Shown: positions 23,931-34,935 of the stretch, in pieces
Numbering within the stretch: the stretch's first letter is position 1
How the letters are laid out: each line of letters opens with the position of its first letter
The notes under the pieces: generated by a model
Databases searched by the model: none
Told to the model about the DNA's origin: nothing
Seen by the model: the letters and a program-made list of their open reading frames with translations, nothing else
Made by a program: the position numbers and the translations under genes
Origin: Isoetes taiwanensis
Lineage: Eukaryota > Streptophyta > Lycopodiopsida > Isoetales > Isoetaceae
Assembly (NCBI GenBank): GCA_021234155.1
Contig: JAJEKV010000052.1
Location: forward strand, 2,784,254 to 2,848,253
Reading direction: 5' to 3'
Length of the DNA stretch: 64,000 nt

Positions 23931-24852
23931 CATACATCCGTTGGGCAAAACTTTTGCCTTACATGCACACTTTGTAGGCAGGATTTAATCACGCCTTAGG
24001 AAGTCTAGGTCCTAGGGGCAACTCTAGCGGCATGGCTTTTTAGCCTCACCATCCTAGTGCCACCTACCATAGTCCCATTGTTTTTTTTATTACTTTGTTT
24101 AAGGTCCATACTAGATTAATCTTGTACAGACTAGCTAGTTTATCCCACTACCTTGCGGCAACCAAAGTGGAGGACACGTATAGGCTTTTAAGTTCTACCA
24201 CGTCGGGGATCATCATCGTATACCCCCAATAACCAACTCCCAAAGATAAACATACATTGGCAAGGTTTGAACCCATGACCAAATGCACATTTATTTTGGC
24301 ATTATTAGACATATACCAACTCACCACACATCCGTTGGGCAAAACTTTTGCCTTACATGCACACTTTGTAGGCAGGATTTAATCACGCCTTAGGAAGTCT
24401 AGGTCCTAGGGGCAACTCTAGCGGCATGGCTTTTTAGCCTCACCATCCTAGTGCCACCTACCATGGTCCCATTGTTTTTTTTATTACTTTGTTTAAGGTC
24501 CATACTAGACTAATCTTGTACAGACTAGCTAGTTTATCCCACTACCTTGCGGCAGCCAAAGTGGAGGACACGTATAGGCTTTTAAGTTCTACCACGTCAG
24601 GGATCATCATCGTATACCCCCAATAACCAACTCCCAAAGATAAACATACATTGGCAAGGTTTGAACCCATGACCAAATGCACATTTATTTTGGCATTATT
24701 AGGCATATACCAACTCACCACACATCCGTTGGGCAAAACTTTTGCCTTACATAGGCAGGATTTAATCACGCCTTAGGAAGTCTAGGTCCTAGGGGCAACT
24801 CTAGCGGCATGGCTTTTTAGCCTCACCATCCTAGTGCCACCTACCATAGTCC
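23931..24852 (-). repeat. Second tandem SINE array
   Basis: Two complete copies and part of a third, period about 392-397 bases. On minus each has the A-box-like TGGTGAGTTGG and the B-box GGGTTCAAACC (plus positions near 24262 and 24654). The flanking body differs from the 4.3-kb array by an extra segment with GGTCCTAGGGGCAACTC, so this is a longer subfamily of the same SINE. Confidence 0.7.
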
Positions 24853-24963
24853 CTTCTTCTTCTTCTTCTTCTTCTTCTTCTTCTTCTTCTTCTTCTTCTT
24901 CTTCTTCTTCTTCTTCTTCTTCTTCTTCTTCTTCTTCTTCTTCTTCTTCTTCTTCTTCTTCTT

Positions 24964-24993
<30 letters not shown>
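24853..24993. repeat. (TTC)n microsatellite
   Basis: About 47 TTC units joining SINE sequence to an array element stub. Confidence 0.97.
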
Positions 24994-24995
<2 letters not shown>

Positions 24996-25514
24996 ATGTT
25001 CTTGCCAAGACTACAGTCACAGTTATGCAAACAATTACATTAAAAGAACCTTGTTCAAGGCAAGATCACTTATCCCAATATCCACCCTGGTTTTTTAGGC
25101 CAGGCCACATCAGGCACTCTACAAACCTTAGCCCATATAATTTACTATATTGAAAAATATCCAAAAATAAAAATCTTGAGTAAAATAATTCATATCATCA
25201 TTTCCATATTAGCATATCCAATTTGTACATAACGTTTTTGAATTTGAAAGTATAAGGTAATCAATCTTACAACTATAAGCTTAAATCTTAACTTAAATCT
25301 TACAACTATGAAGTTTTGAATTTGAAAGTATGAAGTGTAAAGTAAACTTTGAATCTTGATGTAGCATATTCCATCCTCTTCCGCGTTAACGCCAACTCTA
25401 ACAGCAAAATGGAGACAATTAGAGGAGAGAACCCGTACCTGCAGCCAATCAATACACAATTAGCGTGAAAACGGTAAATGTGCAAGGGCCAAAAGGTACA
25501 TTGGGTCTCTCAGT
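24994..25514 (-). mobile_element. 3' part of a short element, fused to B unit 1
   Basis: Nearly identical to 47810-48330. It contains a C-hairpin, an exon-like block lacking the GTGAGATC border, and the first half of a pseudoknot of A type (GAGAGAACCC near 25423 and GGGTCTCTC near 25503). At about 25515 it switches inside the pseudoknot loop to reverse transcriptase sequence of the B family. Confidence 0.65.
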
Positions 25515-26760
25515 TCATCATGGTTTCCACTCATATATCCTACTGCCATATTGATTACTTTTTTGATCACCAAGCATATCCCATCCTCCCCAATCAAGGG
25601 AATGTTCTCATAGCACTTGGAGATATCAGCAGTGTAAATATCATGTATCTTAGAAGGCAGATTGAGCATAAAATCATATATTGAATTAACAATCCAGAAA
25701 GGATTAACACATCCTGGCAACAATACATTTACTATACTAAGCCTATGCATGTATGCCCCAGGCAGAACCTCCAAAAGGCCTTTCAATCCTCTTGTAACTA
25801 TTTTTGCAGGGAGTGTAAATATGGTATTATTCGCATTTGTGATCCATCTATAGTGCGCCTTATGAGCCTTGTATGTGCCCAACAAATAGGGAATCTTATC
25901 ATTATAATTGACCAACCAAGTGGAATTTACCTTCCACTCACCGCTTAATCTTTTTATCGCAATTCTTTATCTATCTTACATTTCTCGAATCATTTCCATT
26001 AAGTCGCAGCCTAGCCATCTCTCTAATATGCCGGGGGCATATGAATGATGGCACATTTGTTGCCTTGTCGACCCCTCGCTATATACAAGTTAACGTACTA
26101 ACCAATCAATGCATGCTAGTACCTTGACATCTTCGATCACACATTTAATCTTCTTCATATTTTTAAAAACTTGACAAAGATCATGCCCAATGTTCTTAAT
26201 CGGTTCTGAATTATGCTCCTCCTTTCATAGGGTGCGAGTAATCTACCTCTGCCCTCATGGAATGTAAACAGATCCTCAAAACCTCTATTAAGATCAGTCA
26301 TAAATTCATCCATATTTAAAGGTCTATCCGGTATGAAATTTAAGCCTTTCTTTAGCATATTTCGAGTCCTTTCGATTTTACAATCTTTGAGGTCTAAAGT
26401 TCTCACATGACCCACTTTTTATCAATAAATTTTGCCATACCTGGTTTATGGCGCACACAATGCGGGGTCATCAGCAAATATCTTATATGGTTTGTATAGG
26501 TAATCGGTCAATTTATCATCATATTTCCAACCGAAACTTGAATCATCCACAATATGAGTTCCAAAATCCCCAAGCCTTAGAACAACATATTCTTTGAAGT
26601 GTTTACGAATATCCACTTTATCAATGACTTTCGATGAGAACAAGAAGTGTGCCCTTACCTTCTTTTTTAATAACCACATTGGCCTTCATCAAAGTTTTTC
26701 GCCATCATGACCTCGTCCAATACTTACGTCGTTGTCATCCATATTCTGCATGACAAAGCA
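25515..26760 (-). pseudogene. B unit 1 reverse transcriptase, 3' truncated and corrupted
   Basis: Homologous to the N-terminal half of the B reverse transcriptase. Motif A, TADISKCYENIP, is present near 25610-25650, but everything after it is missing at the 25515 junction, including motif B and the YMDD motif. Several frameshifts break the frame. Against the 33.3-34.2 kb copy most changes coincide with CAG or CTG in the intact copy, for example GGCAG to GGCGC near 26451. It cannot encode an active polymerase. Confidence 0.85.
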
Positions 26761-27539
26761 TCTATGAGAACTATATAACTTAGTGAGTCATCATAATCAC
26801 TATTTCCAGAAATCGTGACATCTATATTCATAAGACTTAGGCAGCATTTTCCTGAATATTATCATTCATGAGCAGTCTTACTATGTCAAGCATTAGTAAT
26901 CTTCGGATACAAGGGTAAGTAACCCAATAAAAGCCATAATATTTTGTTACGGTTGATGATCAACTTACTATCATCTTTTATAATCTGTCACCAGATAAAT
27001 ATCAGATATGCATGAACATCTATTTATTAATCTTACATAAACACCTCATTATTTGGTCTAAAAGACCCCAAAAATTTGGCATATAGCCCCTTGTATTTAT
27101 CATATAATCCGTGATTACAATCGAGAGACATTGCAATACTATTACAAAAAGTATTTTTCTTATGTAATTATATCAAAAGCCCACAATCGTATTCGGAAGG
27201 TATAATAACAAGATATATCCGTTATTCATCACAAAACCGAGCTCCAAAATGCTACAATACATATGCCATCTTAGCCAAAGATCGTATCATAACCGATATA
27301 TCTCAACCCTTCATAAGCCTTCATTGGGTATCTCCATCATGAGCCATACTTGATCTCATATAGGGCTCCTTTTTCAAAAGTACGATCTTTTATTGTATTG
27401 ATATGATATTAGGCATCATGCCTTATATCTGCCCTGTTGAAAAGAAACAAGGGCACCAAAATTAGTAGATATTTCTACTTTTGGTCATATATAATTGACC
27501 GTCCATAATTGGATCTTTAAAGCATGTAAATATCCTTAC

Positions 27540-29060
27540 TTTTCAAAGACCAGTTGACCATGCACACCATCATAATTTCTTTGAAGATAATCTGGTCCGC
27601 TTTTATTCACAGATATGCTTCTCCGGTGTCTGACTAACAATTGTATCAGATTTTTTCAGTCAAGTCTTCAATAATATTACAAACTGTTAGATGTACTACC
27701 TCTCCTAACTTGAGGAGGGAGGTAACTTTCACTCCCATAGTTGGTCTTTTGAGTCCGAAAAGAGGAAGACTTCGCTCCACATCAGGTTTTTATTGAATTT
27801 CTTCTCCTTAAGCATTATTTCACATACTTCAACAAGTTTTGTATTGCCGAAAAAGTCTTAGCAATGTCACGGTTTTGAGTTAACAGCCAGTTTGTTTGTC
27901 ATCTTAATCATCATTATCCCGCACATGTAAATAAGCAAAAGCCGAGCCATAACCGGCTGTTTAAGGTTCATCTGATATATATAAGAAAATAGCCCATTTT
28001 TCCAGCCATGGAAAACCAGGGTAAACAAGCTCCAAGTGGTTGAATACAAACCATATTGCTTGGTCAAACCAAGTAATTGAGTCGTAGGCAACCCGATGTC
28101 GGGCAAGCAGCTACATTTGATGTATGGACTCCAACTTCTCCATATCTTGTGTAAATAAGCATACCCCTCTCAAGTATCGGGTATCCCATATGGGCTTTCA
28201 CAAACGAGTTATCCCATTATTCATAATGCATTTCTTATCAAACAAGTTCGCCCAAATGGGAAGTCCACCTCAAGATTATCAATAATCTTAACCATGTTAT
28301 CGGTATCCTTAATAATACTATCCATTTCATCTTCCTTAATGTCGACCATCGGCATCCACGCTTTAGCACCGATTGGAGCTAGAATACTTGAAATTGTTGC
28401 TCCTCCATAGGCCTCCTGAAAACTCTTCACCAAGCCATTCTATCGCCCTTTCGGAGATAATAGGGAACCTTCTACAATTGTTCGGGGTTAATCTCACCCG
28501 GTTTTTCTTTGGAACATCCCTTCAGATTTGCTTCCACTTCTTTCTTCATGAGGTCTATGTCATCCTTTGGGATGAATTTTGCAAATCCTTGGGTGGTCTC
28601 TCCTTCATCCACACTACATTCAACCTGCTTCCCTTTGTTCTCTTTAACAAATGTATTATCTTTGAGCTTATGCACCTTTTCCAAGTATGTTACCCCAATT
28701 TTGCATTCCATAGACAACATGTCATCAAGATCAGTACGATCTGCTAGTATATCTTGTGTATCACAAAACAGTTGTTGGATCATACCTTTGCATTCGTTCA
28801 ATCTCATACCTTTCTGGTCCATTAATATGAAAGTCTCCAGCCAAGCACTAAACCCCAGGTGAATAATAGGAGAGAACTGACCAGCTCCAAGGTTCTTGTT
28901 TAGGGTCAGCAACAAGTTATGAATCTCAGCGTTGGGGATCAAACATAATATAGCCTGGACAGCATTATTAGGTGGAGACCCCACCTCCCCATATCCCGCA
29001 TCCGAAAAAGTACTTTGTCCAGTTAGTTCTCTACATGAAAAAATGCAAAAAGTAAGTAAT
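27540..29060 (-). pseudogene. B unit 1 ORF1, broken copy
   Basis: Same protein as the ORF1 at 34936-36423 but split by frameshifts. The longest open piece covers the N-terminal 200 codons (28472-29074 frame), starting after the acceptor ATGTAG|AGAACT. The damage again clusters at CAG/CTG positions, for example TCAGGGCAGCC in the good copy against TCGTAGGCAACCC here. The GYGEVGSPPNNAVQ start and the FVKEN linker are readable. It is dead as assembled, though polishing error may explain part of the damage. Confidence 0.85.
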
Positions 29061-29107
29061 CCAAACCACTCCAAAGATTACTCATTGATATTGAGAGGAT
29101 TATCGTG

Positions 29108-29254
29108 TTTGTTGGATAACTCCAACAAATGGAAATCACAATTTCTTCTTGTTAATGTTTACGTCAAAATTTTACTGTTATATGAACCAGTCATAAAAAC
29201 AGCTCCATCTAAGAAGTAAACTGTCCAAAAATATCCATCCTAGTATTAACTAGG
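29108..29254 (-). other. H-hairpin, internal GAA site and C-hairpin of B unit 1
   Basis: TTTGTTGGA-TAAC-TCCAACAAA (29108-29129), TTTCTTCTTG (about 29140-29149), and CCTAG/CTAGG (29239-29254). In long elements the GAA site stays short (two or three triplets) between the two hairpins, whereas short elements have an expanded tract here. Confidence 0.65.
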
Positions 29255-29803
29255 CCACAGCATAAAGCAACCCTCAATATATTGGTCAACAACTTATATT
29301 ACTATTTACTAGCTTTTAATAACTAATTTTCAAAAATTTCCATTCACGTTATCCCATTGTCATTTTACAAATCATATTTTTTTCACTTCTCAACTTTTGC
29401 ATATCCTTTTTATTTTTGAACTTTTAATATCATTACATTATCCAACATACAATCTGATAATATGATCTCAAATAAAAATTCCTGATATATTCATTGTTCA
29501 CTTATGTTACATTATATCCGTTCAGCTTTACCCTGTTTAAATTTTCAATCATTTCAGCTTGTAGTACTTTAAAATTTCATTTGTTCCAACCATCATAAAC
29601 TGCCAAAACTGCAGTGACTACTCACTATTAGAGAAACCATACATTTAAGTAGCTTTTTTTTCCACAAAGTATTAAGCTACGCAGTGTTCTTGCATTATAG
29701 AACGATCTCACCATGTCCATAGTCAGTATGACATAGTATGTTTTGGTAATAACTCCGTATCCTCATTGTGTAACCCGAAAGCCTTAAAAAGAACTTGTAG
29801 GAG

Positions 29804-29916
29804 GAGATGTTTAGGTTACCTGCATCCAACCAATACACTAGTTAGCAATAATATGGTAAAAGTGCAAGGGACGTCCGGGTAAGCATTTAAACATCTCGGC
29901 TCTTCGCCCTTCACCT
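29804..29916 (-). ncRNA. Conserved pseudoknot RNA element, B1
   Basis: GAGATGTTTA (29804-29813) pairs perfectly over ten bases with the loop TAAACATCTC (29888-29897). Stem AAGGG(A)CG/CGCCCTT, side hairpin GGTTACC/TGGTAA. Intron-like borders at 29914 (TTAG|GTGAAGG) and 29820 (ATGCAG|GTAACC), with branch-like TTGCTAAC. It lies inside the predicted intron between the MPKGVY exon and ORF1. Confidence 0.65.
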
Positions 29917-31025
29917 AATTATTCAATAAGTATTACGGGTCAGAACCTCTGGACCCCATTAACTATGCAGTTAGCCCAGCAAGTACGAAATAACAAGTGG
30001 TCTTTAATTTCCAATCAGCTGTTTACCACAGTAGATCAACCATTTTTCAATATCTATCTTCCAATAGACCACACATTTAGCTGAAACATTTCCTTCTTCC
30101 CATACATGTAGTATACAGTTATCTTAACTTTTTTAATCATTATACTAGTGCCCCCTTAACTGATAACATGATTTAAAACCTCTGTAGAGACGATTCATAG
30201 CATGACCATTCCACAAATTATGCATCTAAGCATACAGTCCTACTAATAACCTGTGTATAAAGCCATAGATTAAGTCCACATACAGTCCATCCAGGCATCC
30301 TTTTATGATTGTGCAAGAAAAATATGATTCTCTAAAAGACCTTCCTAACTTGTCAATTTTCCGGCTGCCCAAAACAAGTTCATATGCATTCTTATAGTCT
30401 GCATTTTCTTGCATCTGTTAAATGCATCCAGAGCCACCCAATACATTAAGATCATGCAGGCCCTGCTTATGCATTTCTTTAAGACAAATGTAGACGACCA
30501 TAAAAAGGTAGTATGGCATTTTATCATTAATAAGGCAGCATCTATCTGCAACTATAACATTCTATTAGCATAAACAAGTAGCTTGAGATGTAATGTGAAT
30601 AAACCAATCCATCAATCTGAGGTATGTGAACAATATAGCGGATGTAAATATCTATTATGTATAAGCATGGCAGCATATCGTTCCTACCCCAAGACTCTTC
30701 CTTATGTGTAGCCAATAATAACCACAGTCATCGCATGCATATATTTAAAACAACACATAATACATTCCATATCAAGCCCACTGTTTTAAGGCCCATATCT
30801 CATCAGACAATCGCATACAAGCAATATGGACTGTACCAGACTCTCCATCTATCGTAATCTATCAGCACACACAACCCATATAGCCTTAACTTCGCCCATT
30901 GGATTACTAGGCGACATGCAAAGCAGGCTTATCTCTGTTCTAGCCGCAGCATATGTTAAAGACCATGCATTGTCTGAGAAAGCATAGGGAAAGAAGGAAA
31001 AGAAACTCTTTGAGCCAAAGGAAAC

Positions 31026-31193
31026 CTGTTTTGGTTCGCTCCTTTCACTAGCAGCAGCTCGGACGTCTCTTGCAACAATAGCCTGCCTCCCACCACCATT
31101 ATTTGGCCCACGAAATCTTCTATACGGGAAGTTACCAGCTTGCTGGGCTCTGCTCCTGTTACCTGGCTGCCTTGTGTAGACACCTTTCGGCAT
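31026..31193 (-). CDS. First exon of B unit 1, MPKGVY basic N-terminus
   Basis: 56 codons from MPKGVYTRQPG to SEPKQ, ending CAG|GTTTCC in phase 0. Only a few differences separate it from the B unit 2 exon. The peptide is rich in Arg, Gly, Asn and Gln, as in a disordered nucleic-acid-binding tail. Its phase matches the phase-0 acceptor of ORF1, so the two probably splice together. In this unit the downstream ORF1 is broken. Confidence 0.6.
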
Positions 31194-31970
31194 TTTTCTC
31201 AGAGTAACAACGAATGGCAGTATCACTAGGAGGTTTTTGAGCGGTAGAGCATATAGCGGAGAGCAAACAAGGCGCAAGTAACTTATCCTTCCCGCCGGAC
31301 TTATGATATAAGGAACTGCTTAAGTCATATAACATATACGAAAATAAAGTCCTGGTCATACCTCATAAATTCGGCCAGCACAATCACTACACAATATTTG
31401 GTATCCATCTCGATTTCGAGTTCTCCACCAAGGTCTCGAGCCGTCAACATAAAATGAGGTCTGGCTGATTACTTTGGGTCTAATCAAAAGCATACCCATT
31501 ACATTAATTTAACAAAATATCCATATATTAATAAATATGAGACCATGGTTTTTATTCTTAGATATTGGTGTACACCCTTCGAAATACAACTCCACCATAA
31601 GATTTTATACCAACAAGTATGTTCCAGGGGCCCCAACAACATAAGCCCTGAAGTTAAACGTACATACTTCATCTAGTCATAATAGTTATGTGGCATAAAA
31701 CATATGATTCTGCAAACACAACTTAATGCATAAGACAATGGTCCAACACCTTTGTTTCTAAGCATCCCAAGCTTTAAGGCATTTGAGCAGCACCTAGAAT
31801 TTCATGTACCCAAACATATAGTGAGCATCTCTATGTCCCATTTTCATAATCGTAAACCTTTATAAACACTAGTGCATGATATCCCTGACATCCAGTAATA
31901 GTGGTACCATGTGTCTTTTTAACAAAACCACTTGGTACAATCTCAAAATATCACACAGATTTATTTCTTT
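31194..31970 (-). promoter_or_regulatory. 5' region of B unit 1
   Basis: About 780 bases between the first exon and the tail of B unit 2, nearly identical to 38575-39364. It must hold the promoter if elements are transcribed individually. I see no clear TATA box, and no coding frame that I trust. Confidence 0.35.
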
Positions 31971-31978
31971 TTCTTCTT

Positions 31979-32073
31979 CCCACAGCCCACCCTCGAGCAG
32001 TAGGATCCATCACATCAATGGAAGTAGGGTATAGGACCCTCCATCCATGATGGATGGGGTCCTACTACCCTAC
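31979..32073 (-). other. 3' tail box and long hairpin of B unit 2
   Basis: CCCACAGCCCACCCTCGAG box, then a hairpin (32024-32073) with arms GTAGGGTA-TAGGACCC-CATCCA and TGGATG-GGGTCCTA-CTACCCTAC, roughly 22 pairs. On minus it begins four bases after the reverse transcriptase stop. B units have only TTTCTTTTTCTTCTT here in place of a long TTC tract. Confidence 0.75.
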
Positions 32074-32077
32074 AACC

Positions 32078-34148
32078 TTATTCAAGCAAATTCTTCATGT
32101 CTTTTATGTTAAATGCAAGACCAGGAAACTTGTTAGAGTTGAGCATCCTATGTACATTCTCCATAAGGTCATCCTTATGAAAGCCATTATGCACAAACTC
32201 TTGTATTAGCTCATTCAAATCCCATGCAGCTGCAACATGGCTACTGTGCACATATAAATAAGGCAGAATTTGAGAGATGATTACTCGGCTAGCGTTCAAA
32301 TATGGCCGGCAACCGGAAGCATGGATAAATTTTATCATCTCAAATGGAAGTTTATTCCGCTTATCATATCTTGTAGTCTTAAATAACCCAGCCACATGAT
32401 CTATCACTTCAATGGTAACATTAAGGAAGTTACCTTTATAACCCACCAATCCTGTATTATCTTCTCTCGCTCTGTATTCAGTCTCATTTTTGATATGCAA
32501 GACCTTCAGATTATATATATTGAAACTTTCACTATTGTCCTGGCCATTTAAGAAAAATTCTTCCAGGCCACCACCATTGGGAATGCATACATCATCCATG
32601 TATCTTCTTGCATCCCTAAATTTTAAAATATCTTTGAATCTTCCAGCTTTAGCAAGTCTTTCAATATGAAGCATTTCAAAGAATGACAAGTAAATATTAC
32701 ACCAATCAGGGGAACATGCGAAACCCATCGGAATTCCACATGCCTGCCTCCATACATTAGATCCTTGAATTATAAAGCAGTTGCATAAAAGCCACGTATT
32801 CAGCTCATAAAATTCATCTTTAGTCATGCAAATCCAGCCACCATCATCTTTCTTTTTACTGTCCCAGCCACCAACAATGTCATCCTTTATTATTTTGAAC
32901 CAGAATTTACATTCATCATGGTTTCCACTCATATATCCTACTGCCATATTGATTACTTTTTTGATCACCAAGCATATCCCATCCTCCCCAATCAAGGGAA
33001 TGTTCTCATAGCACTTGGAGATATCAGCAGTGTAAATATCATGTATCTTAGAAGGCAGATTGAGCATAAAATCATATATTGAATTAACAATCCAGAAAGG
33101 ATTAACACATCCTGGCAACAATACATTTACTTTACTAAGCCTATGCATGTATGCCCCAGGCAGAACCTCCAAAAAGCCTTTCAATCCTCTTGTAACTATT
33201 TTAGCAGGAGTGTAAAAATGGTTTTATTTGCATTTGTGATCCATCTGTAGTCGGCTTTGTGAGCCTTGTATGTGCCCAATAAATAGGGAATCTTATCATT
33301 ATACTTGACCAACCAAGTGGAATTTACCTTCCAGCTCACTGCTTAATCTTTTTTATCAGCAATTCTTTATCTATCTTACATTTCTCGAAATCATTTCCAT
33401 TAAGTCGCAGCCTAGCCATCTCTCTAATATGCCAGGGGCATATGAATGATGGCACATTTGTTGCCTTGTCGACCCCTGCTATATACAAGTTACGTACTAA
33501 CCAATCAATGCATGCTAGTACCTTGACATCTTCGATCACACATTTAATCTTCTTCATATTTTTAAAAAACTTGACAGCATCATGCCCAATGTTCTTAATC
33601 AGATTCTGAATTATGCTCCTCCTTTCATAGGGGTGCAGTAATCTACCTCTGCCCTCATGGAATGTAAACAGATCCTCAAAACCTCTATTAAGATCAGTCA
33701 TAAATTCATCCATATTTAAAGGTCTATCTGGTATGAAATTTAAGCCTTTCTTTAGCATATTTCTGAGTCCTTTCGATTTTACAATGCTGAGGTCTAAAGT
33801 TCTCACATGACCCACTTTTTTATCAATAAATTTTGCCATACCTGGTTTATGGCAGACACAATGCGGTACCTGGTCATCAGCAAATATCTTATATGGTTTG
33901 TATAGGTAATCGGTCAATTTATCATCATATTTCCAACCGAAACTTGAATCATCCACAATATGAGTTCCAAAATCCCCAAGCCTTAGAACAACATATTCTT
34001 TGAAGTGTTTACGAATATCCACTTTATCAATGACTTTCGATGAGAACAAGAAGTGTGCCCTTACCTTCTTTTTAATAACCACATTGGCCTTCATCAAAGT
34101 TTTTCGGCCATCATGACCTCGTCCAATACTTCTGTCGTTGTCATCCAT
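32078..34148 (-). pseudogene. B unit 2 reverse transcriptase, two frameshifts
   Basis: Encodes the same polymerase as 54175-56241: an N-terminal region with CHKPGMAKFIDKKVGHVRTLDLSI split into Cys/His and GHVRTLDL parts, motif A TADISKCYENIP, motif B ACGIPMGFACSPDWCN and motif C RRYMDDVCIPN. The coding likely begins after a TGCAG|AATATGG acceptor near 34151. The frame breaks near 33345, where an extra T occurs in a run, and near 33205, where a G is lost in AGGGAG. Both sites read differently in B unit 3, so homopolymer error in the assembly is possible. The stop is followed at once by the tail hairpin. Otherwise all catalytic motifs are intact. Confidence 0.85.
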
Positions 34149-34935
34149 ATTCTGCATGACAAAGCATCTATGAGAACTATATAACTTAGTGAGTCATCAT
34201 AATCACTATTTCAGAAATCGTGACATCTATATTCATAAGACTTAGGCAGCATTTTCCTGAATATTATCATTCATGAGCAGTCTTACTATGTCAAGCATTA
34301 GTAATCTTCAGGATACAAGGGTAAGTAACCCAATAAAAGCCATAATATTTTGTTACAGTTGATGATCAACTTACTATCATCTTTTATAATCTGTCGGCCT
34401 GTATAAATATCAGCATATGCATGAACATCTATTTATTAATCTTACATAAACACCTCGTATTTGGTCTAAAAGACCCCAAAAATTTGGCATATAGCCCCTT
34501 GTATTTATCATATAATCCGTATTACAATCAGAGACATTGCAGTATTACAAAAAGTATTTTTCTTATGTAATTATATCAAAAGCCCACACTGTATTCAGAA
34601 GGTATAATAACAGTATATCCGTTATTCATCACAAAACCGAGCTCCAAAATGCTACAATACATATGCCATCTTAGCCAGCATCGTATCATAACTGATATAT
34701 CTCAACCCTTCATAAGCCTTCATTGGGTATCTCCATCATGAGCCATACTTGATCTCATATAGGGCTCCTTTTTCAAAAGTACGATCTTTTATTGTATTGA
34801 TATGATATTAGGCGCATCATGCCTTATATCTGCCCTGTTGAAAGAAACAAGGGCACCAAAATTAGTAGATATTTCTACTTTTGGTCATATATAATTGACC
34901 GTCCATAATTGGATCTTTAAAGCATGTAAATATCC
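34149..34935 (-). other. Spacer between ORF1 and reverse transcriptase, B unit 2
   Basis: 787 bases, AT-rich, with no long frame. ORF1 ends GAAAAGTAAGG, so its stop overlaps a donor-like AAAA|GTAAGG, and the right edge of the reverse transcriptase has a TGCAG acceptor. Splicing here would not fuse the two frames directly, so the polymerase may be a second cistron. Confidence 0.5.

Noticed and set aside
28373..28862. Plus-strand ORFs of 117-127 codons opposite ORF1
   Set aside because: Shadows of the minus-strand ORF1, repeated at 35873-36256 for the same reason.
30657..30857. 66-codon plus ORF in the B intron, repeated at 38038
   Set aside because: Conserved only because the whole 7.4-kb unit is duplicated; no motif and no support for coding.
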